Source: Stutzerimonas kunmingensis (GTDB taxonomy: Bacteria > Pseudomonadota > Gammaproteobacteria > Pseudomonadales > Pseudomonadaceae). From it: 64,000 nt of DNA. A model generated the notes under the pieces. The model made no database searches, was not told the origin of the DNA, and worked only from the letters and a program-made list of their open reading frames with translations. Position numbers and translations under genes: made by a program. Positions 11,071 through 20,790 of this stretch are shown here, piece by piece. Within the stretch, counting starts at the first letter, position 1. The number at the start of each line of letters is the position of its first letter. Where the stretch lies: assembly GCF_900114065.1 (NCBI RefSeq), contig NZ_FORS01000010.1, positions 1 to 64,000 on the forward strand. The letters are read 5' to 3'.

Positions 11071-11100
11071 TTGCGACCAGGCGGGAACAGACCCTATGAT
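11071..11100 (+). promoter_or_regulatory. Promoter candidate for efp
   Basis: TTGCGA (11071-11076) and TATGAT (11095-11100) with 18-base spacing resemble a sigma-70 promoter, 45 bases upstream of the efp ATG. It would let efp be expressed independently of earP. Confidence 0.5.
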
Positions 11101-11144
11101 ACGCGGCCTGTTTTTTGTCTCTAATTCCCCTTCGGATATTTCGT

Positions 11145-11711
11145 ATGAAAACCGCACAAGAGTTCCGTGCCGGCCAGGTGGCCATCATCAACGGCGCACC
11201 CTGGGTCATCCAGAAAGCCGAGTTCAACAAGTCCGGCCGTAACAGTGCCGTGGTCAAGATGAAGTTGAAGAACCTGCTCAACGGTTCGGCTACCGAGACC
11301 GTTTACAAGGCTGACGACAAGCTGGAGCCGGTCATCCTCGAGCGCAAGGAAGTGACCTATTCATACTTCGCCGACCCGCTGTACGTGTTCATGGACGACG
11401 AGTTCAACCAGTACGAAATCGAAAAAGACGACCTGGAAGGCGTGATGACCTTCATCGAAGACGGCATGACCGACGTCTGCGAAGCCGTTTTCTACAACGA
11501 CAAGGTGATTTCCGTCGAACTGCCGACCACCATCGTTCGCGAAATCGTTTACACCGAGCCGTCCGTACGTGGCGATACTTCCGGCAAGGTCATGAAGACC
11601 GCTCGCCTGAAGAACGGTGCCGAGCTGCAGGTTTCCGCGTTCTGCGAAATCGGCGACTCGATCGAAATCGACACCCGCACCGGCGAGTACAAGTCCCGCG
11701 TCAAGGCCTGA
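11145..11711 (+). CDS. efp: Translation elongation factor P
   Basis: 188 residues, the standard EF-P length. The KOW-like domain I carries the loop NKSGRN, placing Arg at position 32, the residue glycosylated by EarP (the Lys34 beta-lysylation type would have lysine here). Domains II (about 66-128) and III (about 130-188; [17 protein letters not shown]) complete the tRNA-shaped factor. EF-P binds between the ribosomal P and E sites and promotes peptide bonds at proline stretches. Start ATG 11145 opens the conserved [13 protein letters not shown] strong terminator follows at 11737. Confidence 0.97.
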   Translation: MKTAQEFRAGQVAIINGAPWVIQKAEFNKSGRNSAVVKMKLKNLLNGSATETVYKADDKLEPVILERKEVTYSYFADPLYVFMDDEFNQYEIEKDDLEGVMTFIEDGMTDVCEAVFYNDKVISVELPTTIVREIVYTEPSVRGDTSGKVMKTARLKNGAELQVSAFCEIGDSIEIDTRTGEYKSRVKA

Positions 11712-11736
11712 TAGGCCACGCAGACTGCTCGAAAAA

Positions 11737-11764
11737 GAAACCCGGCCTGGTGCCGGGTTTTTTT
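11737..11764 (+). terminator. Rho-independent terminator after efp, probably bidirectional
   Basis: The stem AAACCCGGC/GCCGGGTTT with loop CTGGT is followed by a T-run on the plus strand. On the minus strand the stem is followed by TTTCTTTTTC, so it can also serve the convergent DAHP synthase gene. Confidence 0.9.
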
Positions 11765-11841
11765 ATGTCCTTTCACTTGCCGATCGGTGCGCGATAAGTG
11801 TCGAGCACCGTGACCGGCAGCCCGCGGCTTCTACCTCGCCA

Positions 11842-13191
11842 TCAGTTGGGCCGCAGCTGCTTCAGGGTTTCCGCGATCATGAACGCCATTTCCAGCGACT
11901 GATCGGCGTTTAACCGCGGGTCGCACTGGGTGTGATAGCGATCGCTGAGGCCGGCTTCGGTGATCGGCCGCGAACCGCCGATGCATTCGGTGACGTTCTG
12001 TCCGGTCATCTCGATATGAATCCCACCGGGGTAGCTGCCCTCGGCACGATGCACATCGAAGAACTGACGCACTTCGGCGAGCACCTTCTCGAAGTCCCGC
12101 GTCTTGTAGCCGCTGGACGCCTTGATGGTGTTGCCATGCATTGGGTCGGAACTCCAGAGCACATGGCGACCTTCGTTCTGTACCGCGCGCACCAGTCGCG
12201 GCAGGCCGGCTTCGACCTTGTCGGCGCCCATGCGCACGATCAGGTTCAAGCGACCGGGGTCGTTCTGCGGGTTGAGGATGTCGATCAGGCGGATCAGCTC
12301 CTCGCTGTCCATGCTCGGGCCGACCTTCACGCCGATGGGATTGCCCACTCCGCGCAGGAATTCGACATGCGCGCCGTCGAGCTGTCGGGTGCGGTCACCG
12401 ATCCACAGCATGTGCGCGGAGCAGTCGTACCAGCCGCCGCTGAGGCTGTCCTGGCGGACGAAAGCCTGCTCGTAGTTCAGCAACAGTGCCTCGTGAGCCG
12501 TGAAAAAGCTGGTCTCGCGCAACTGTGGCGCGCCATCCAGGCCGCATGCGCGCATGAATTTCAGCGTTTCGTCGATGCGTGCGCCGAGCTGGTGGTACTT
12601 CACGGCCAGCAGGGAGTTGGCGATGAAGTCCAGGTTCCACTGATGCACCTGGTGCAGGTCGGCGAAACCGCCCTGGGCGAATGCACGCAGCAGGTTCAGG
12701 CTGGAGGTGGACTGATGGTAGGCCTGCAGCAGACGCTCCGGGTCCGGCACGCGGCTTTGTGCGTTGAAGTCGATGCCATTGACGATATCGCCCCGGTAAG
12801 CCGGCAGCGTCATGCCGTCGACGGTTTCGTCACCGGCCGAGCGGGGCTTGGCAAACTGGCCGGCCATACGCCCGACTTTCACCACCGGACAGCCGGCCGC
12901 GAAGGTCATGACGATCGCCATCTGCAGCAGCACCTTGAAGGTGTCGCGAATCTTGGTGGCCGAGAATTCGGCGAAACTCTCGGCGCAATCGCCGCCCTGC
13001 AACAGGAACGCGCGGCCCTGGGTCACCTCGGCGAACTGCCGTCTCAGCTCCCGTGCTTCGCCGGCGAAGACCAGCGGTGGCAAGCCGGCCAGGGTGCGTT
13101 CAACGCGCGAGAGGTGTTCGGCATCCGGGTATTCGGGCTGTTGCTGGATCGGCTTGCTTCTCCAGCTATCGGGGCTCCAGGCGTCGTTCAT
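11842..13191 (-). CDS. Class II 3-deoxy-7-phosphoheptulonate (DAHP) synthase
   Basis: 449 residues of the plant-like type II family (no similarity to AroF/G/H type I enzymes). It condenses phosphoenolpyruvate and erythrose 4-phosphate in the first step of the shikimate pathway. Family hallmarks are [11 protein letters not shown] (metal-binding Cys), [13 protein letters not shown] (PEP site), KVGPSM, DPMHGNT (metal-binding His), [16 protein letters not shown] (Glu) and [12 protein letters not shown] (Asp). ATG 13191 has GGAACG upstream. The gene is monocistronic and convergent with efp. Pseudomonads carry both type I and type II isoenzymes; the type II forms sometimes serve secondary aromatic metabolism, but no such cluster is seen here. 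Confidence 0.95.
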   Translation of the reverse strand: MNDAWSPDSWRSKPIQQQPEYPDAEHLSRVERTLAGLPPLVFAGEARELRRQFAEVTQGRAFLLQGGDCAESFAEFSATKIRDTFKVLLQMAIVMTFAAGCPVVKVGRMAGQFAKPRSAGDETVDGMTLPAYRGDIVNGIDFNAQSRVPDPERLLQAYHQSTSSLNLLRAFAQGGFADLHQVHQWNLDFIANSLLAVKYHQLGARIDETLKFMRACGLDGAPQLRETSFFTAHEALLLNYEQAFVRQDSLSGGWYDCSAHMLWIGDRTRQLDGAHVEFLRGVGNPIGVKVGPSMDSEELIRLIDILNPQNDPGRLNLIVRMGADKVEAGLPRLVRAVQNEGRHVLWSSDPMHGNTIKASSGYKTRDFEKVLAEVRQFFDVHRAEGSYPGGIHIEMTGQNVTECIGGSRPITEAGLSDRYHTQCDPRLNADQSLEMAFMIAETLKQLRPN

Positions 13192-13323
13192 GATCGTTCC
13201 AACTGATAAAAGTGCGGCGATTTTACCTGAAGCGTCCTAGCCCCGGAGATAGCGATGGCCTATGGGGCTGCGTAAGATGCGTTCGCCGACACGCCGGTGA
13301 TCGGATAGCTGCGGAGCACATTG

Positions 13324-14073
13324 ATGGACAAAGAGGAACGCCTGCTCGCCGAAGTGCATGACGCTTTCGGGCTGATTCGCGTACTCGAGGTGGGCGACTA
13401 CCGTTTTCTCGAGTTTGGCGCGGCGGTCGAGCAGAGCTGCGTATTCACCGCCGATCCTGCCTGGCTCGAATACGATTACACCCGCGCGATGCTGCTCGGT
13501 GGGCTGTGTCATGCAGAGCCGGAAACCGCACTGTTTCTAGGGCTTGGTGCCGGCAACCTGACCCAGGCCTGTCTGCAGTTCCTGCCGCTGGAGGACGTCG
13601 AGGTCATCGAGCTGCGGCCGGCGGTGCCGGAGCTTGCGATGCAGTACCTCGGCTTGCAGAACGACTCGCGGCTGTATATCCGCATCGGCGATGCCACCGA
13701 GTTGCTGGATACCGCCGAGAGTTCCGATCTGATCTTCGTCGACCTGTACAACGATGCCGGCCCGGATGCCGCGCATCTGGCCTGGTCGTTCCTCAAGCGC
13801 TGTCAGGAAAAACTCAATCCGGGCGGCTGGCTGATCATCAATCAGTGGGGCACCGATGACGACCGCCCATTGGGCGCGGCGCTGCTGCGTGGCCTCTATC
13901 ATCGGCATTACTGGGAGTGCCCCGTGAAGGAGGGCAACGTGGTGCTGCTGGTGCCAGCGGATCTCGATCAGCAGCTGGACATGACCGGGCTGCGCCAGCG
14001 CGCTGAAGCGTTGGCGCCGCGCCTGGGCTATTCGCTGGATTCGTTGATTGCGGCACTGCGGCCCGCGAGCTAA
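13324..14073 (+). CDS. Spermidine synthase-like (class I methyltransferase-fold) protein
   Basis: 249 residues. The Rossmann-type motif ALFLGLGAGNLTQACLQFLP (about 59-78), the acidic strand VEVIELRPAVPELA and the GDATELLD and LIFVDLYND segments match the spermine/spermidine synthase superfamily. The protein is shorter than SpeE and lacks the full N-terminal beta-sheet domain, so polyamine synthesis is not assured; many such paralogues have unknown substrates. ATG 13324 is used because GGAG lies seven bases upstream (a TTG at 13321 is in frame). It stands alone between aroG-type and chemoreceptor genes. Confidence 0.75.
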   Translation: MDKEERLLAEVHDAFGLIRVLEVGDYRFLEFGAAVEQSCVFTADPAWLEYDYTRAMLLGGLCHAEPETALFLGLGAGNLTQACLQFLPLEDVEVIELRPAVPELAMQYLGLQNDSRLYIRIGDATELLDTAESSDLIFVDLYNDAGPDAAHLAWSFLKRCQEKLNPGGWLIINQWGTDDDRPLGAALLRGLYHRHYWECPVKEGNVVLLVPADLDQQLDMTGLRQRAEALAPRLGYSLDSLIAALRPAS

Positions 14074-14346
14074 CTCTGCACCGAACGGGTGCGTCGGCGG
14101 TATTGAAGGTTTGTGGCTGTTCCATATCGGTGCGTACTGACCGGCGCCGTCCGGTGCCGAAAAGCGCGACGCGTGGCTCTATCGCGGGGCCTCACTCGTC
14201 ACGCTCAATATCTGGGACCCACGAAGCCAGCAATTAATCAATGCTGGAGCGCTGTGTCTTGCCGCGCTGATGAGCAAACGTGATGGCATGGCTGGTCTGC
14301 TAATTGCAAAACGCCATCATGTTTCGTCGGCAGTAAGGAATCGCCC

Positions 14347-16509
14347 GTGCCTCATCTTCAAAGCAATCTGATGCATCTGTCCGCTAGCGAGCGCCATTGG
14401 CTTCCGTGGTCGGGGCCAACCGGCAAGCTGGCGATGCGCTGGTCGTGCTGGTTGAATCGTGGCGTGTATCCCGTGGTGGAGCAGGTCTTCGAGGGCGTTG
14501 CGCAGTCACGGGTGCGCATCCTGCAGAACTGGGTCGCCAGTCACTGGGGTCATCTGGCGGACCTCGCCGCCAATCTGGGCGAAGCCGTTGGCCACGTCGC
14601 TAGCGATGTGCTGGAGGGGAAACGGGCACAGCTGCCGGATATTTCCGAGCTGTTCGTCATCGATTCGCAAGGCCGCGTGCTGGCATCCACCTGTGCGGCT
14701 CATGTCGGGCAGCAGGATCTTGATGGCCGAGCGGTAGCGCGCGGGATGAGTGAGCCGTTCCTGCATGGGCCCTATCGTGATCCGCTGACCCAGCGCCTGG
14801 GCGCGAGCACGTCGCGCTTCCATGATGCGGTCACCCTGATGTTCTATCAGCCGGTGCATGTTGGCGGTAAGTGTCTCGGTTGCATCTGCGCGCGGGTGCC
14901 CAATGATGTGATCGGTGACCTCATCCAGCGCGAGGCCGGCCACGTCTACCCGGAATCGGGTGACAACTACCTGTTCATGGTGGAGTCGCGCTTCGACAGC
15001 AGTGTTCAGACCGGCACGGCGCTGTCACGCTCGCGCTTCGAAGATGCCACCTTCAGCCACGGCGAGAACCTGAAAAGCGGTGTGCACACGCGCTGGGGAA
15101 CGGTGCGCGTGCAGCAGCATACCGAGCTGGAATTGCGTTTTACCGATCCGGCCACCGGCCAGTTGCATCCTGGTGTGCGGGAGACGATCGCCAAGGGTGC
15201 CAACCTGTTCGTCACCTATCCCGGCTACTCGGACTACCGCCATATTCCGGTCATTGGCAAGGGCGTTACCTTTCAGCTGCAAGGCTCGCCAGACCGTTGG
15301 GGGATGATGTGCGAGGCGGATCTGGAGGAGGTCTATCGTCGCCGTTCGCTGAGCGTCGGGCTGATGAAGACCTATTTGCTCACGGTGACCACTCTGTTCG
15401 CCATCGGCAGTCTGCTGCATGAGTTCAGCGGTCTGCCCACCACCGCGCTGCACCTGGTCAACGGTTTGCTGCTCCTGCTGGGGGCCTGGGCGTTCGCGTC
15501 CTTCGGGCCGCGACGGCTGGCTGCGCGCATGCAGGAGATGACCGAGGTGATTCGTACGCTGGCCGAGGGCGAGGGCAATCTGCGCCAAAGGGTCGACAGC
15601 AGCACCATGCAGCGCGATGAGAGTGGCGACATGGGGCGCTGGATCAACAGTTTCATCGACAGCCTGGACGGTGTGGTCGGCCAGGTGATCCAGGTCTCGA
15701 AACACGTTCGTCAGGACAACGAGCTGATGCTCGAACGCAGCAGCGAAGCGGGGCAGACCACCAGCGATGTGGCCGAATCGATCCATCAATTGTTGCTGCT
15801 GGTGGAGGAGCAACTTGGCGAAATTCAGCAGGCATCGATGACCGCCGAGGAAATGAAGGGCGCCATGGACGAGGTGATGCAGCGCGCCCGCGAGCGTTTC
15901 GACACCGTGCGTAACGGTACCGAATCGATCCGTGATGTGGTGCAGCGCTCGGCTCAGAGCGTTCAGCTGCTTGACAGCCGCATGGGCGAGATCGATGAGA
16001 TCGTCGGGCTGATCAGCGACATCACCACGCAGACCAATCTGCTGGCACTGAACGCGGCAATCGAGGCGGCCAGGGCGGGGGACCATGGTCGCGGCTTCGC
16101 CGTGGTGGCGGGTGAGGTCCGCTCACTGGCGCAACGTACGGCCAAGGCGGCTGAGGACATTCGGCACAAGGTCGAGAGCCTGCAGGCGGAAACGCGCCAG
16201 GCGGTGTCGTTCATGGAGGGTGGCGTCCAGAATGTCGACAGCAGCCTGCGCCTGACCGAGGAGGCATCCTCGGAGAATGTGCATCTGCATCACACGGTCG
16301 AGCGCATGTTCGACATCATCAAGGGTCTGAACGAGCGCAGCCTGCATTACGGCCAGACCATCCGTGGCGTCGACCAGGCCTCCAATGAGATGGGGCAGAC
16401 CCTTGGCGTGCTGAAGGACAGCGCCGAGCGTGTTCGTCATACGGCTGGCAAGCTGCACCAATTGGTCGGCCGCTTCCGCGTCAGCGCCGCCAATAGCGAG
16501 GCTGCCTGA
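14347..16509 (+). CDS. Methyl-accepting chemotaxis protein
   Basis: 720 residues, starting at GTG 14347. An N-terminal region of about 340 residues contains a Cache/PAS-like sensor segment ([33 protein letters not shown]). Two hydrophobic segments lie close together in the middle (about 340-357 and 366-385). They are followed by a HAMP-like linker (about 390-440) and a cytoplasmic signalling domain with the highly conserved hairpin (about 558-605; [31 protein letters not shown]). The receptor controls CheA, through CheW, in response to an unknown signal. No hydrophobic helix is visible near the N-terminus, so the large sensor may be cytoplasmic; this departs from the classical periplasmic-sensor layout. 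Confidence 0.9.
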   Translation: MPHLQSNLMHLSASERHWLPWSGPTGKLAMRWSCWLNRGVYPVVEQVFEGVAQSRVRILQNWVASHWGHLADLAANLGEAVGHVASDVLEGKRAQLPDISELFVIDSQGRVLASTCAAHVGQQDLDGRAVARGMSEPFLHGPYRDPLTQRLGASTSRFHDAVTLMFYQPVHVGGKCLGCICARVPNDVIGDLIQREAGHVYPESGDNYLFMVESRFDSSVQTGTALSRSRFEDATFSHGENLKSGVHTRWGTVRVQQHTELELRFTDPATGQLHPGVRETIAKGANLFVTYPGYSDYRHIPVIGKGVTFQLQGSPDRWGMMCEADLEEVYRRRSLSVGLMKTYLLTVTTLFAIGSLLHEFSGLPTTALHLVNGLLLLLGAWAFASFGPRRLAARMQEMTEVIRTLAEGEGNLRQRVDSSTMQRDESGDMGRWINSFIDSLDGVVGQVIQVSKHVRQDNELMLERSSEAGQTTSDVAESIHQLLLLVEEQLGEIQQASMTAEEMKGAMDEVMQRARERFDTVRNGTESIRDVVQRSAQSVQLLDSRMGEIDEIVGLISDITTQTNLLALNAAIEAARAGDHGRGFAVVAGEVRSLAQRTAKAAEDIRHKVESLQAETRQAVSFMEGGVQNVDSSLRLTEEASSENVHLHHTVERMFDIIKGLNERSLHYGQTIRGVDQASNEMGQTLGVLKDSAERVRHTAGKLHQLVGRFRVSAANSEAA

Positions 16510-16885
16510 AAGTGATGCCCGCCGTGAGGACGAGACCTGCCACGGTGCCGCTGCTGTGCACCTGGCTCGGTGCAGGCGAGCCACGCGGCGGAGCTTGCTG
16601 GCCAACGGCGCGCCCGGCAGCCCAACCGCCAGCGCAAAATACCCGCACAGCTTCACGTTAATCCGGTATAGTACGCGCCGGCTGAAACCCAGCCTGCGTT
16701 CAGGTACTGCAACACACGAAGCACTGCTTCGGCTGCTGTCCGCTTCGAGCGGGCTATCCTTGACGATTCATCATTCATACGTTTTCGCAACCCCGCCGAC
16801 CAGGCTGCCAGGGTGACCTTCGGGTTTTGCACGGCATGCGCAGCTTCGGAACAATGGGTCTTGCGGAGCATCAGAGACAAGACCC
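16510..16885 (+). other. Long intergenic region, probable helicase mRNA leader
   Basis: A 376-base stretch with no convincing gene. TATAGT at 16667-16672 could be a -10 box and would give a leader of about 200 bases for the DEAD-box helicase. Long leaders are typical of cold-shock helicase genes, but no defined riboregulator was recognised. Confidence 0.35.
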
Positions 16886-18556
16886 ATGACCCAGGAAATC
16901 GGCGGCTTTGCCGCACTCGGTATTCACTCCGCTGTTCTGGCTGCCATCAGCGCAGTCGGCTACGAAGAACCATCCCCTATTCAATCTCAGGCGATCCCGG
17001 TGATCCTTGGCGGTCACGACATGATCGGCCAGGCGCAGACCGGTACCGGCAAGACCGCGGCCTTTGCGCTGCCGATCCTGTCCAAGATCGATCCCGCTCG
17101 TAAGGAAGTGCAGGCACTGATCCTCGCGCCGACTCGCGAACTGGCCCTGCAGGTCGCCACTGCATTCGAAACCTATTCCAAGCAGATGCCTGGCCTGACC
17201 GTCGTCGCGGTCTACGGTGGCGCACCCATGGGCCCGCAGCTCAAGGCCATTCGCCAGGGCGCGCAGGTCATCGTTGCGACCCCGGGCCGTCTGGTCGATC
17301 ACCTGAGCCGCAACAGTGGCCTGCTGTCGACCATTCGCTTCCTGGTCCTCGACGAAGCGGACGAGATGCTCAAGCTGGGCTTCATGGACGACCTCGAAGT
17401 GATCTTCGAAGCGATGCCAGAGAGCCGTCAGACTGTTCTGTTCTCCGCTACGCTGCCGCACTCCATTCGCGCGATTGCCGAAAAGCACCTGCGTGAGCCG
17501 CAGCACATCAAGATCGCTGCCAAGACCCAGACCGTCGCTCGTATCGAGCAGGCACACCTGATGGTCCATGCCGATCAGAAGATCCAGGCTGTGCTGCGCC
17601 TGCTGGAAGTCGAGGATTTCGACGCCCTGATTGCCTTCGTGCGCACCAAGCAAGCCACGCTGGATCTCGCCGCCGCGCTGGAAGCCAAGGGCTACAAGGC
17701 TGCTGCGCTGAACGGCGACATCGCCCAGAATCAGCGTGAGCGCGTCATCGAATCGCTCAAGGATGGCCGCCTGGACATCGTCGTCGCCACCGACGTCGCT
17801 GCCCGCGGTCTCGACGTGGCGCGCATCACCCACGTATTCAACGTGGACATGCCCTACGATCCGGAATCCTACGTGCACCGCATCGGCCGTACCGGCCGTG
17901 CCGGTCGCGAAGGCCGCGCGCTGCTGCTGGTCACCCCGCGTGAGCGTCGCATGCTGCAGGTTATCGAGCGCGTGACCAACCAGAAGGTCGCTGAAGCCCG
18001 TCTGCCGAATGCGCAGCAGGTGTTGGACGCCCGCATCAAGAAACTCACTAACAGCCTCGCTCCGCTGGTTGCCGATGCCGAAGCCACCCATGGCGAGTTG
18101 CTCGACAAGCTGGTCGCCGACATCGGTTGCAGCCCACGTGCTCTGGCCGCTGCGCTGTTGCGCAAGGCCACCAATGGTCAGGCATTGACCCTGGCTGAAG
18201 TGGAAAAAGAGCAACCGCTGGTTCCGACCAGCAGCCCGCGTGAGCGCACTGAGCGTTCGGATCGTCCTGAGCGCAGTGGTGATCGCGAGCGTCGTGCACC
18301 GGTACCGCTGGCTGAAGGCCGCGCCCGTTGCCGCACCCCACTGGGCGCGCGTGACGGCATCGCCGCTCGCAACCTGCTCGGTGCGATCCTCAACGAAGGC
18401 GGTCTGGCTCGCGAAGCCATCGGCCGCATCCAGGTGCGCGACAGCTTCAGCCTGGTCGAGCTGCCGGAAGACGGCCTTGACCGCCTGCTCGGCAAACTCA
18501 AGGACACCCGCGTCGGCGGCAAGCAGCTCAAGCTGCGTCGCTATCGCGAGGATTGA
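16886..18556 (+). CDS. deaD: DEAD-box RNA helicase, DeaD/CsdA type with DbpA-like C-terminal domain
   Basis: 556 residues. All helicase motifs are present: Q motif (about 8-38), Walker A AQTGTGKT (50-57), PTRELA, DEAD (156-159), SAT (187-189), and HRIGRTGRAGREG in the second RecA domain. A basic, Arg/Glu/Ser-rich linker (about 450-480) leads to a C-terminal RNA-binding domain (about 482-555) of the DbpA/CsdA type. The enzyme unwinds structured RNA in ribosome assembly, mRNA decay and cold adaptation. Length is between DbpA (about 460) and CsdA (about 630), so the family symbol is tentative. A strong terminator follows. Confidence 0.9.
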   Translation: MTQEIGGFAALGIHSAVLAAISAVGYEEPSPIQSQAIPVILGGHDMIGQAQTGTGKTAAFALPILSKIDPARKEVQALILAPTRELALQVATAFETYSKQMPGLTVVAVYGGAPMGPQLKAIRQGAQVIVATPGRLVDHLSRNSGLLSTIRFLVLDEADEMLKLGFMDDLEVIFEAMPESRQTVLFSATLPHSIRAIAEKHLREPQHIKIAAKTQTVARIEQAHLMVHADQKIQAVLRLLEVEDFDALIAFVRTKQATLDLAAALEAKGYKAAALNGDIAQNQRERVIESLKDGRLDIVVATDVAARGLDVARITHVFNVDMPYDPESYVHRIGRTGRAGREGRALLLVTPRERRMLQVIERVTNQKVAEARLPNAQQVLDARIKKLTNSLAPLVADAEATHGELLDKLVADIGCSPRALAAALLRKATNGQALTLAEVEKEQPLVPTSSPRERTERSDRPERSGDRERRAPVPLAEGRARCRTPLGARDGIAARNLLGAILNEGGLAREAIGRIQVRDSFSLVELPEDGLDRLLGKLKDTRVGGKQLKLRRYRED

Positions 18557-18575
18557 GCGGTAGGTAGTTGAATGA

Positions 18576-18603
18576 AAGGCGGGCTTATAGCCCGCCTTTT
18601 TTA
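18576..18603 (+). terminator. Rho-independent terminator after the DEAD-box helicase
   Basis: AAAGGCGGGCT/AGCCCGCCTTT forms an 11-bp stem with a TAT loop, followed by six or more T residues. Confidence 0.93.
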
Positions 18604-18813
18604 TTGCCCAGAGAAAGACGGCTTAGCTCTCGACTCCCATCCATACGGCCTTTAGCCGGTTCGCTCCTCCGCTTCTTGGCCGTTCGTGTCGCGGTGCAAT
18701 AAACGAAGCACTCCTTCCTCGTCAATCCCTCTCGGGCTGTTCAAACTCTGAACAACATGCTACAAACGACCGCAACCCGAATGATCTAGCCGCTTGAAAA
18801 CGAAGGGAAAACC

Positions 18814-19098
18814 ATGACCAAGTCGGAGTTGATCGAGCGAATCGTCACCCAGCAGGGGCTGCTTTCGTCGAAGGATGTCGAGCTGGCCATCAAGACCATG
18901 CTTGAGCAAATGGCTCAGGCTCTGGCCACTGGCGACCGGATCGAGATCCGCGGCTTTGGTAGCTTTTCCCTGCACTACCGCGCCCCCCGCGTAGGCCGCA
19001 ATCCCAAAACCGGCCAATCCGTCAGCCTTGACGGAAAATTCGTCCCGCATTTCAAGCCAGGGAAGGAGTTGCGCGATCGGGTGAATGAGGAGGACTGA
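18814..19098 (+). CDS. ihfB: Integration host factor subunit beta
   Basis: 94 residues, the normal IhfB length. IHF is a heterodimeric DNA-bending protein. The HU/IHF beta-arm is visible ([25 protein letters not shown]), including the Pro that intercalates into DNA. ATG 18814 has GAAGGGA upstream. In Pseudomonas ihfB (himD) marks the left border of the O-antigen locus, and here it is directly followed by wzz genes, fitting that arrangement. Confidence 0.96.
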   Translation: MTKSELIERIVTQQGLLSSKDVELAIKTMLEQMAQALATGDRIEIRGFGSFSLHYRAPRVGRNPKTGQSVSLDGKFVPHFKPGKELRDRVNEED

Positions 19099-19249
19099 CA
19101 AGCGGCTAGGCTAGCTCTCCCTGTAGCAGCGTGGCATCAGCCTAAATAGTTGTTAAAAGCCATCATTCGGCTGAACTTTTTGCGGTTCGTACGTACAAAA
19201 TCCGGTTCGCTTGCTCCGCAGTGAAGAGCACACATAACAAGGATTTCGG

Positions 19250-20530
19250 ATGATCGTGCAGCAACCCACTTCACCTAACGATGAAATTGACTTGGTCGAA
19301 CTGTTCCGTGCGCTTTGGCGGCAGAAGATCCTGATCGTTGGCGTTACGCTTCTCGTTACGCTGCTAGCGGCCCTGTACGCCTTCCTGGCGACACCATACT
19401 TTCAAGCCCGAACCTACCTTCGCCCAGTGCCGCAGAGCAATCTAGATCAGCTCAACGAAACGGGCATCTACAAGCTCACTCCGGAAGAGGCCATAAATCG
19501 CGTGGCTGGCGGATTGTCGTCTTATGACAACCGCCTGGAATTCTTCATGAACAATCAGGAGCTGTTTCCGAATCTCACCGAGCGGGGCGAGCAATCAGAG
19601 CAGGCATTCGCTGAGTTCAATGAGGAAGCGTTTGAGATGCTGTTCCCTGACCCGAAGCGTACGGAGAACCGCAGCGCGTTCGTGGGTCTGAGGCTGACTT
19701 ACCCCGAGGGTGTCGCTGGTGCTTCGGTAGTAAATGGCTTTGTCGCTTATGTGTTGGAGCTGGAGCGCCGCGAAATCGCTGAGGATGTGGAAAGCCTGGT
19801 CAACAATCGTTTGGCCAGCCTTGAGATGAACATTGAGGCGCAGCGTGCAAACTACGAAGCGTCCAAGGAGGCGAAGATTGCGTCCCTGCTCGAAGAGAAC
19901 GCGCTGAAGCGGGCCCAGCTTCAGGACGAGCTCGCTGCTCTGCGTGAGGAACTCAAAACTCGACGGAACAACCGAATTCAGGAGTTGACTGAGGCGATAT
20001 CCATAGCCGAGTCGTTGAGTATTCGTAAGCCAACAAGCCCGTCTGCAATGTCCGACTCGGCCAGAGGCGGCGCGCAAGTTATTCGGACGGAGGTAAACAG
20101 TCGGGAAACCCCGCTGTATTTCATGGGAACAGAAGCACTATCCGCGGAGCGTAATGCCCTCGCGAGTCGCAAGTCGGATGACTTCATGGAGCCTCGAATC
20201 GCCGAGATCCAATCCGAGCTCGCAATGCTAGAAAACAATCGCGAAGTGGAAATTCTCAGAGAGCGAGAGGGTGAAGACCTCTACCTGACCAATCTCGCTG
20301 AGTTGCGCGAAGAGGCCGCCCGCTTGAAGGGAATTAAACTCGATACTGATCGGTTGCGGCTTGTTCGTCTGGATCAACCAGCGCTGGATTCGTCCAAGCC
20401 AATCAAACCTAGGAAGGCGCTGATTCTGGCGTTGGGCTTTGTGCTTGGCGGCATGCTTGGCGTATTCGCCGCTTTGGTACGCAGCCTTGCAAATCGCGGC
20501 CGCGAGCTGCAAACCCCATCGGAGTCGTAA
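19250..20530 (+). CDS. wzz: O-antigen chain-length regulator Wzz (copy 1)
   Basis: 426 residues of the polysaccharide co-polymerase 1 family. An N-terminal transmembrane helix (about 28-50) is preceded by DEIDLVELFRALWRQK. A long periplasmic region follows with predicted coiled-coil helices (about 180-250, many Glu/Arg/Ala). A Pro/Gly-rich C-terminal helix (about 390-415; ALGFVLGGMLGVFAALV) ends the protein. Wzz sets the modal length of O-antigen chains made by Wzy. It is longer than the roughly 350-residue classical form. ATG 19250 has AAGGA six bases upstream. It is followed by a close paralogue. Confidence 0.92.
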   Translation: MIVQQPTSPNDEIDLVELFRALWRQKILIVGVTLLVTLLAALYAFLATPYFQARTYLRPVPQSNLDQLNETGIYKLTPEEAINRVAGGLSSYDNRLEFFMNNQELFPNLTERGEQSEQAFAEFNEEAFEMLFPDPKRTENRSAFVGLRLTYPEGVAGASVVNGFVAYVLELERREIAEDVESLVNNRLASLEMNIEAQRANYEASKEAKIASLLEENALKRAQLQDELAALREELKTRRNNRIQELTEAISIAESLSIRKPTSPSAMSDSARGGAQVIRTEVNSRETPLYFMGTEALSAERNALASRKSDDFMEPRIAEIQSELAMLENNREVEILREREGEDLYLTNLAELREEAARLKGIKLDTDRLRLVRLDQPALDSSKPIKPRKALILALGFVLGGMLGVFAALVRSLANRGRELQTPSES

Positions 20531-20557
20531 ATTGCCGCGTCCCTTTCTTCCGCGATG

Positions 20558-20590
20558 AGCCAGGCACGGCGTTTAACGCTTTGCCTGGCT
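20558..20590. repeat. Inverted repeat between the two wzz genes
   Basis: AGCCAGGCA (20558-20566) and TGCCTGGCT (20582-20590) are perfect 9-bp arms around a 15-base loop, just after the first wzz stop. No T-run follows, so it is not a clear terminator; it may attenuate transcription or stabilise the first mRNA. Confidence 0.5.
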
Positions 20591-20790
20591 GCGTAACTGA
20601 AGGTCGGCGAGCATCTGGCACGACGTTATAGGTGCTCACAATCGCCAAATAAAGTTGATGCGCGTCACTTGTTTTTTGTGAACTGGCTGGCAAAATGGCG
20701 GCCGGCAGCATGACGGAACTTTTCCGTGTGCTTGCGGTATAGCCCCTGGCGCGCGCTCTGCGTCGCCGCATTCAGCGAGACGGACCTCAA

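Noticed and set aside
19099-19249. JUMPstart/ops element before wzz
   Set aside because: Segments such as GTTGTTAAAAGCC and GTAGCAGCGTGG only loosely resemble JUMPstart; the ops core GGCGGTAGCGTG is absent.
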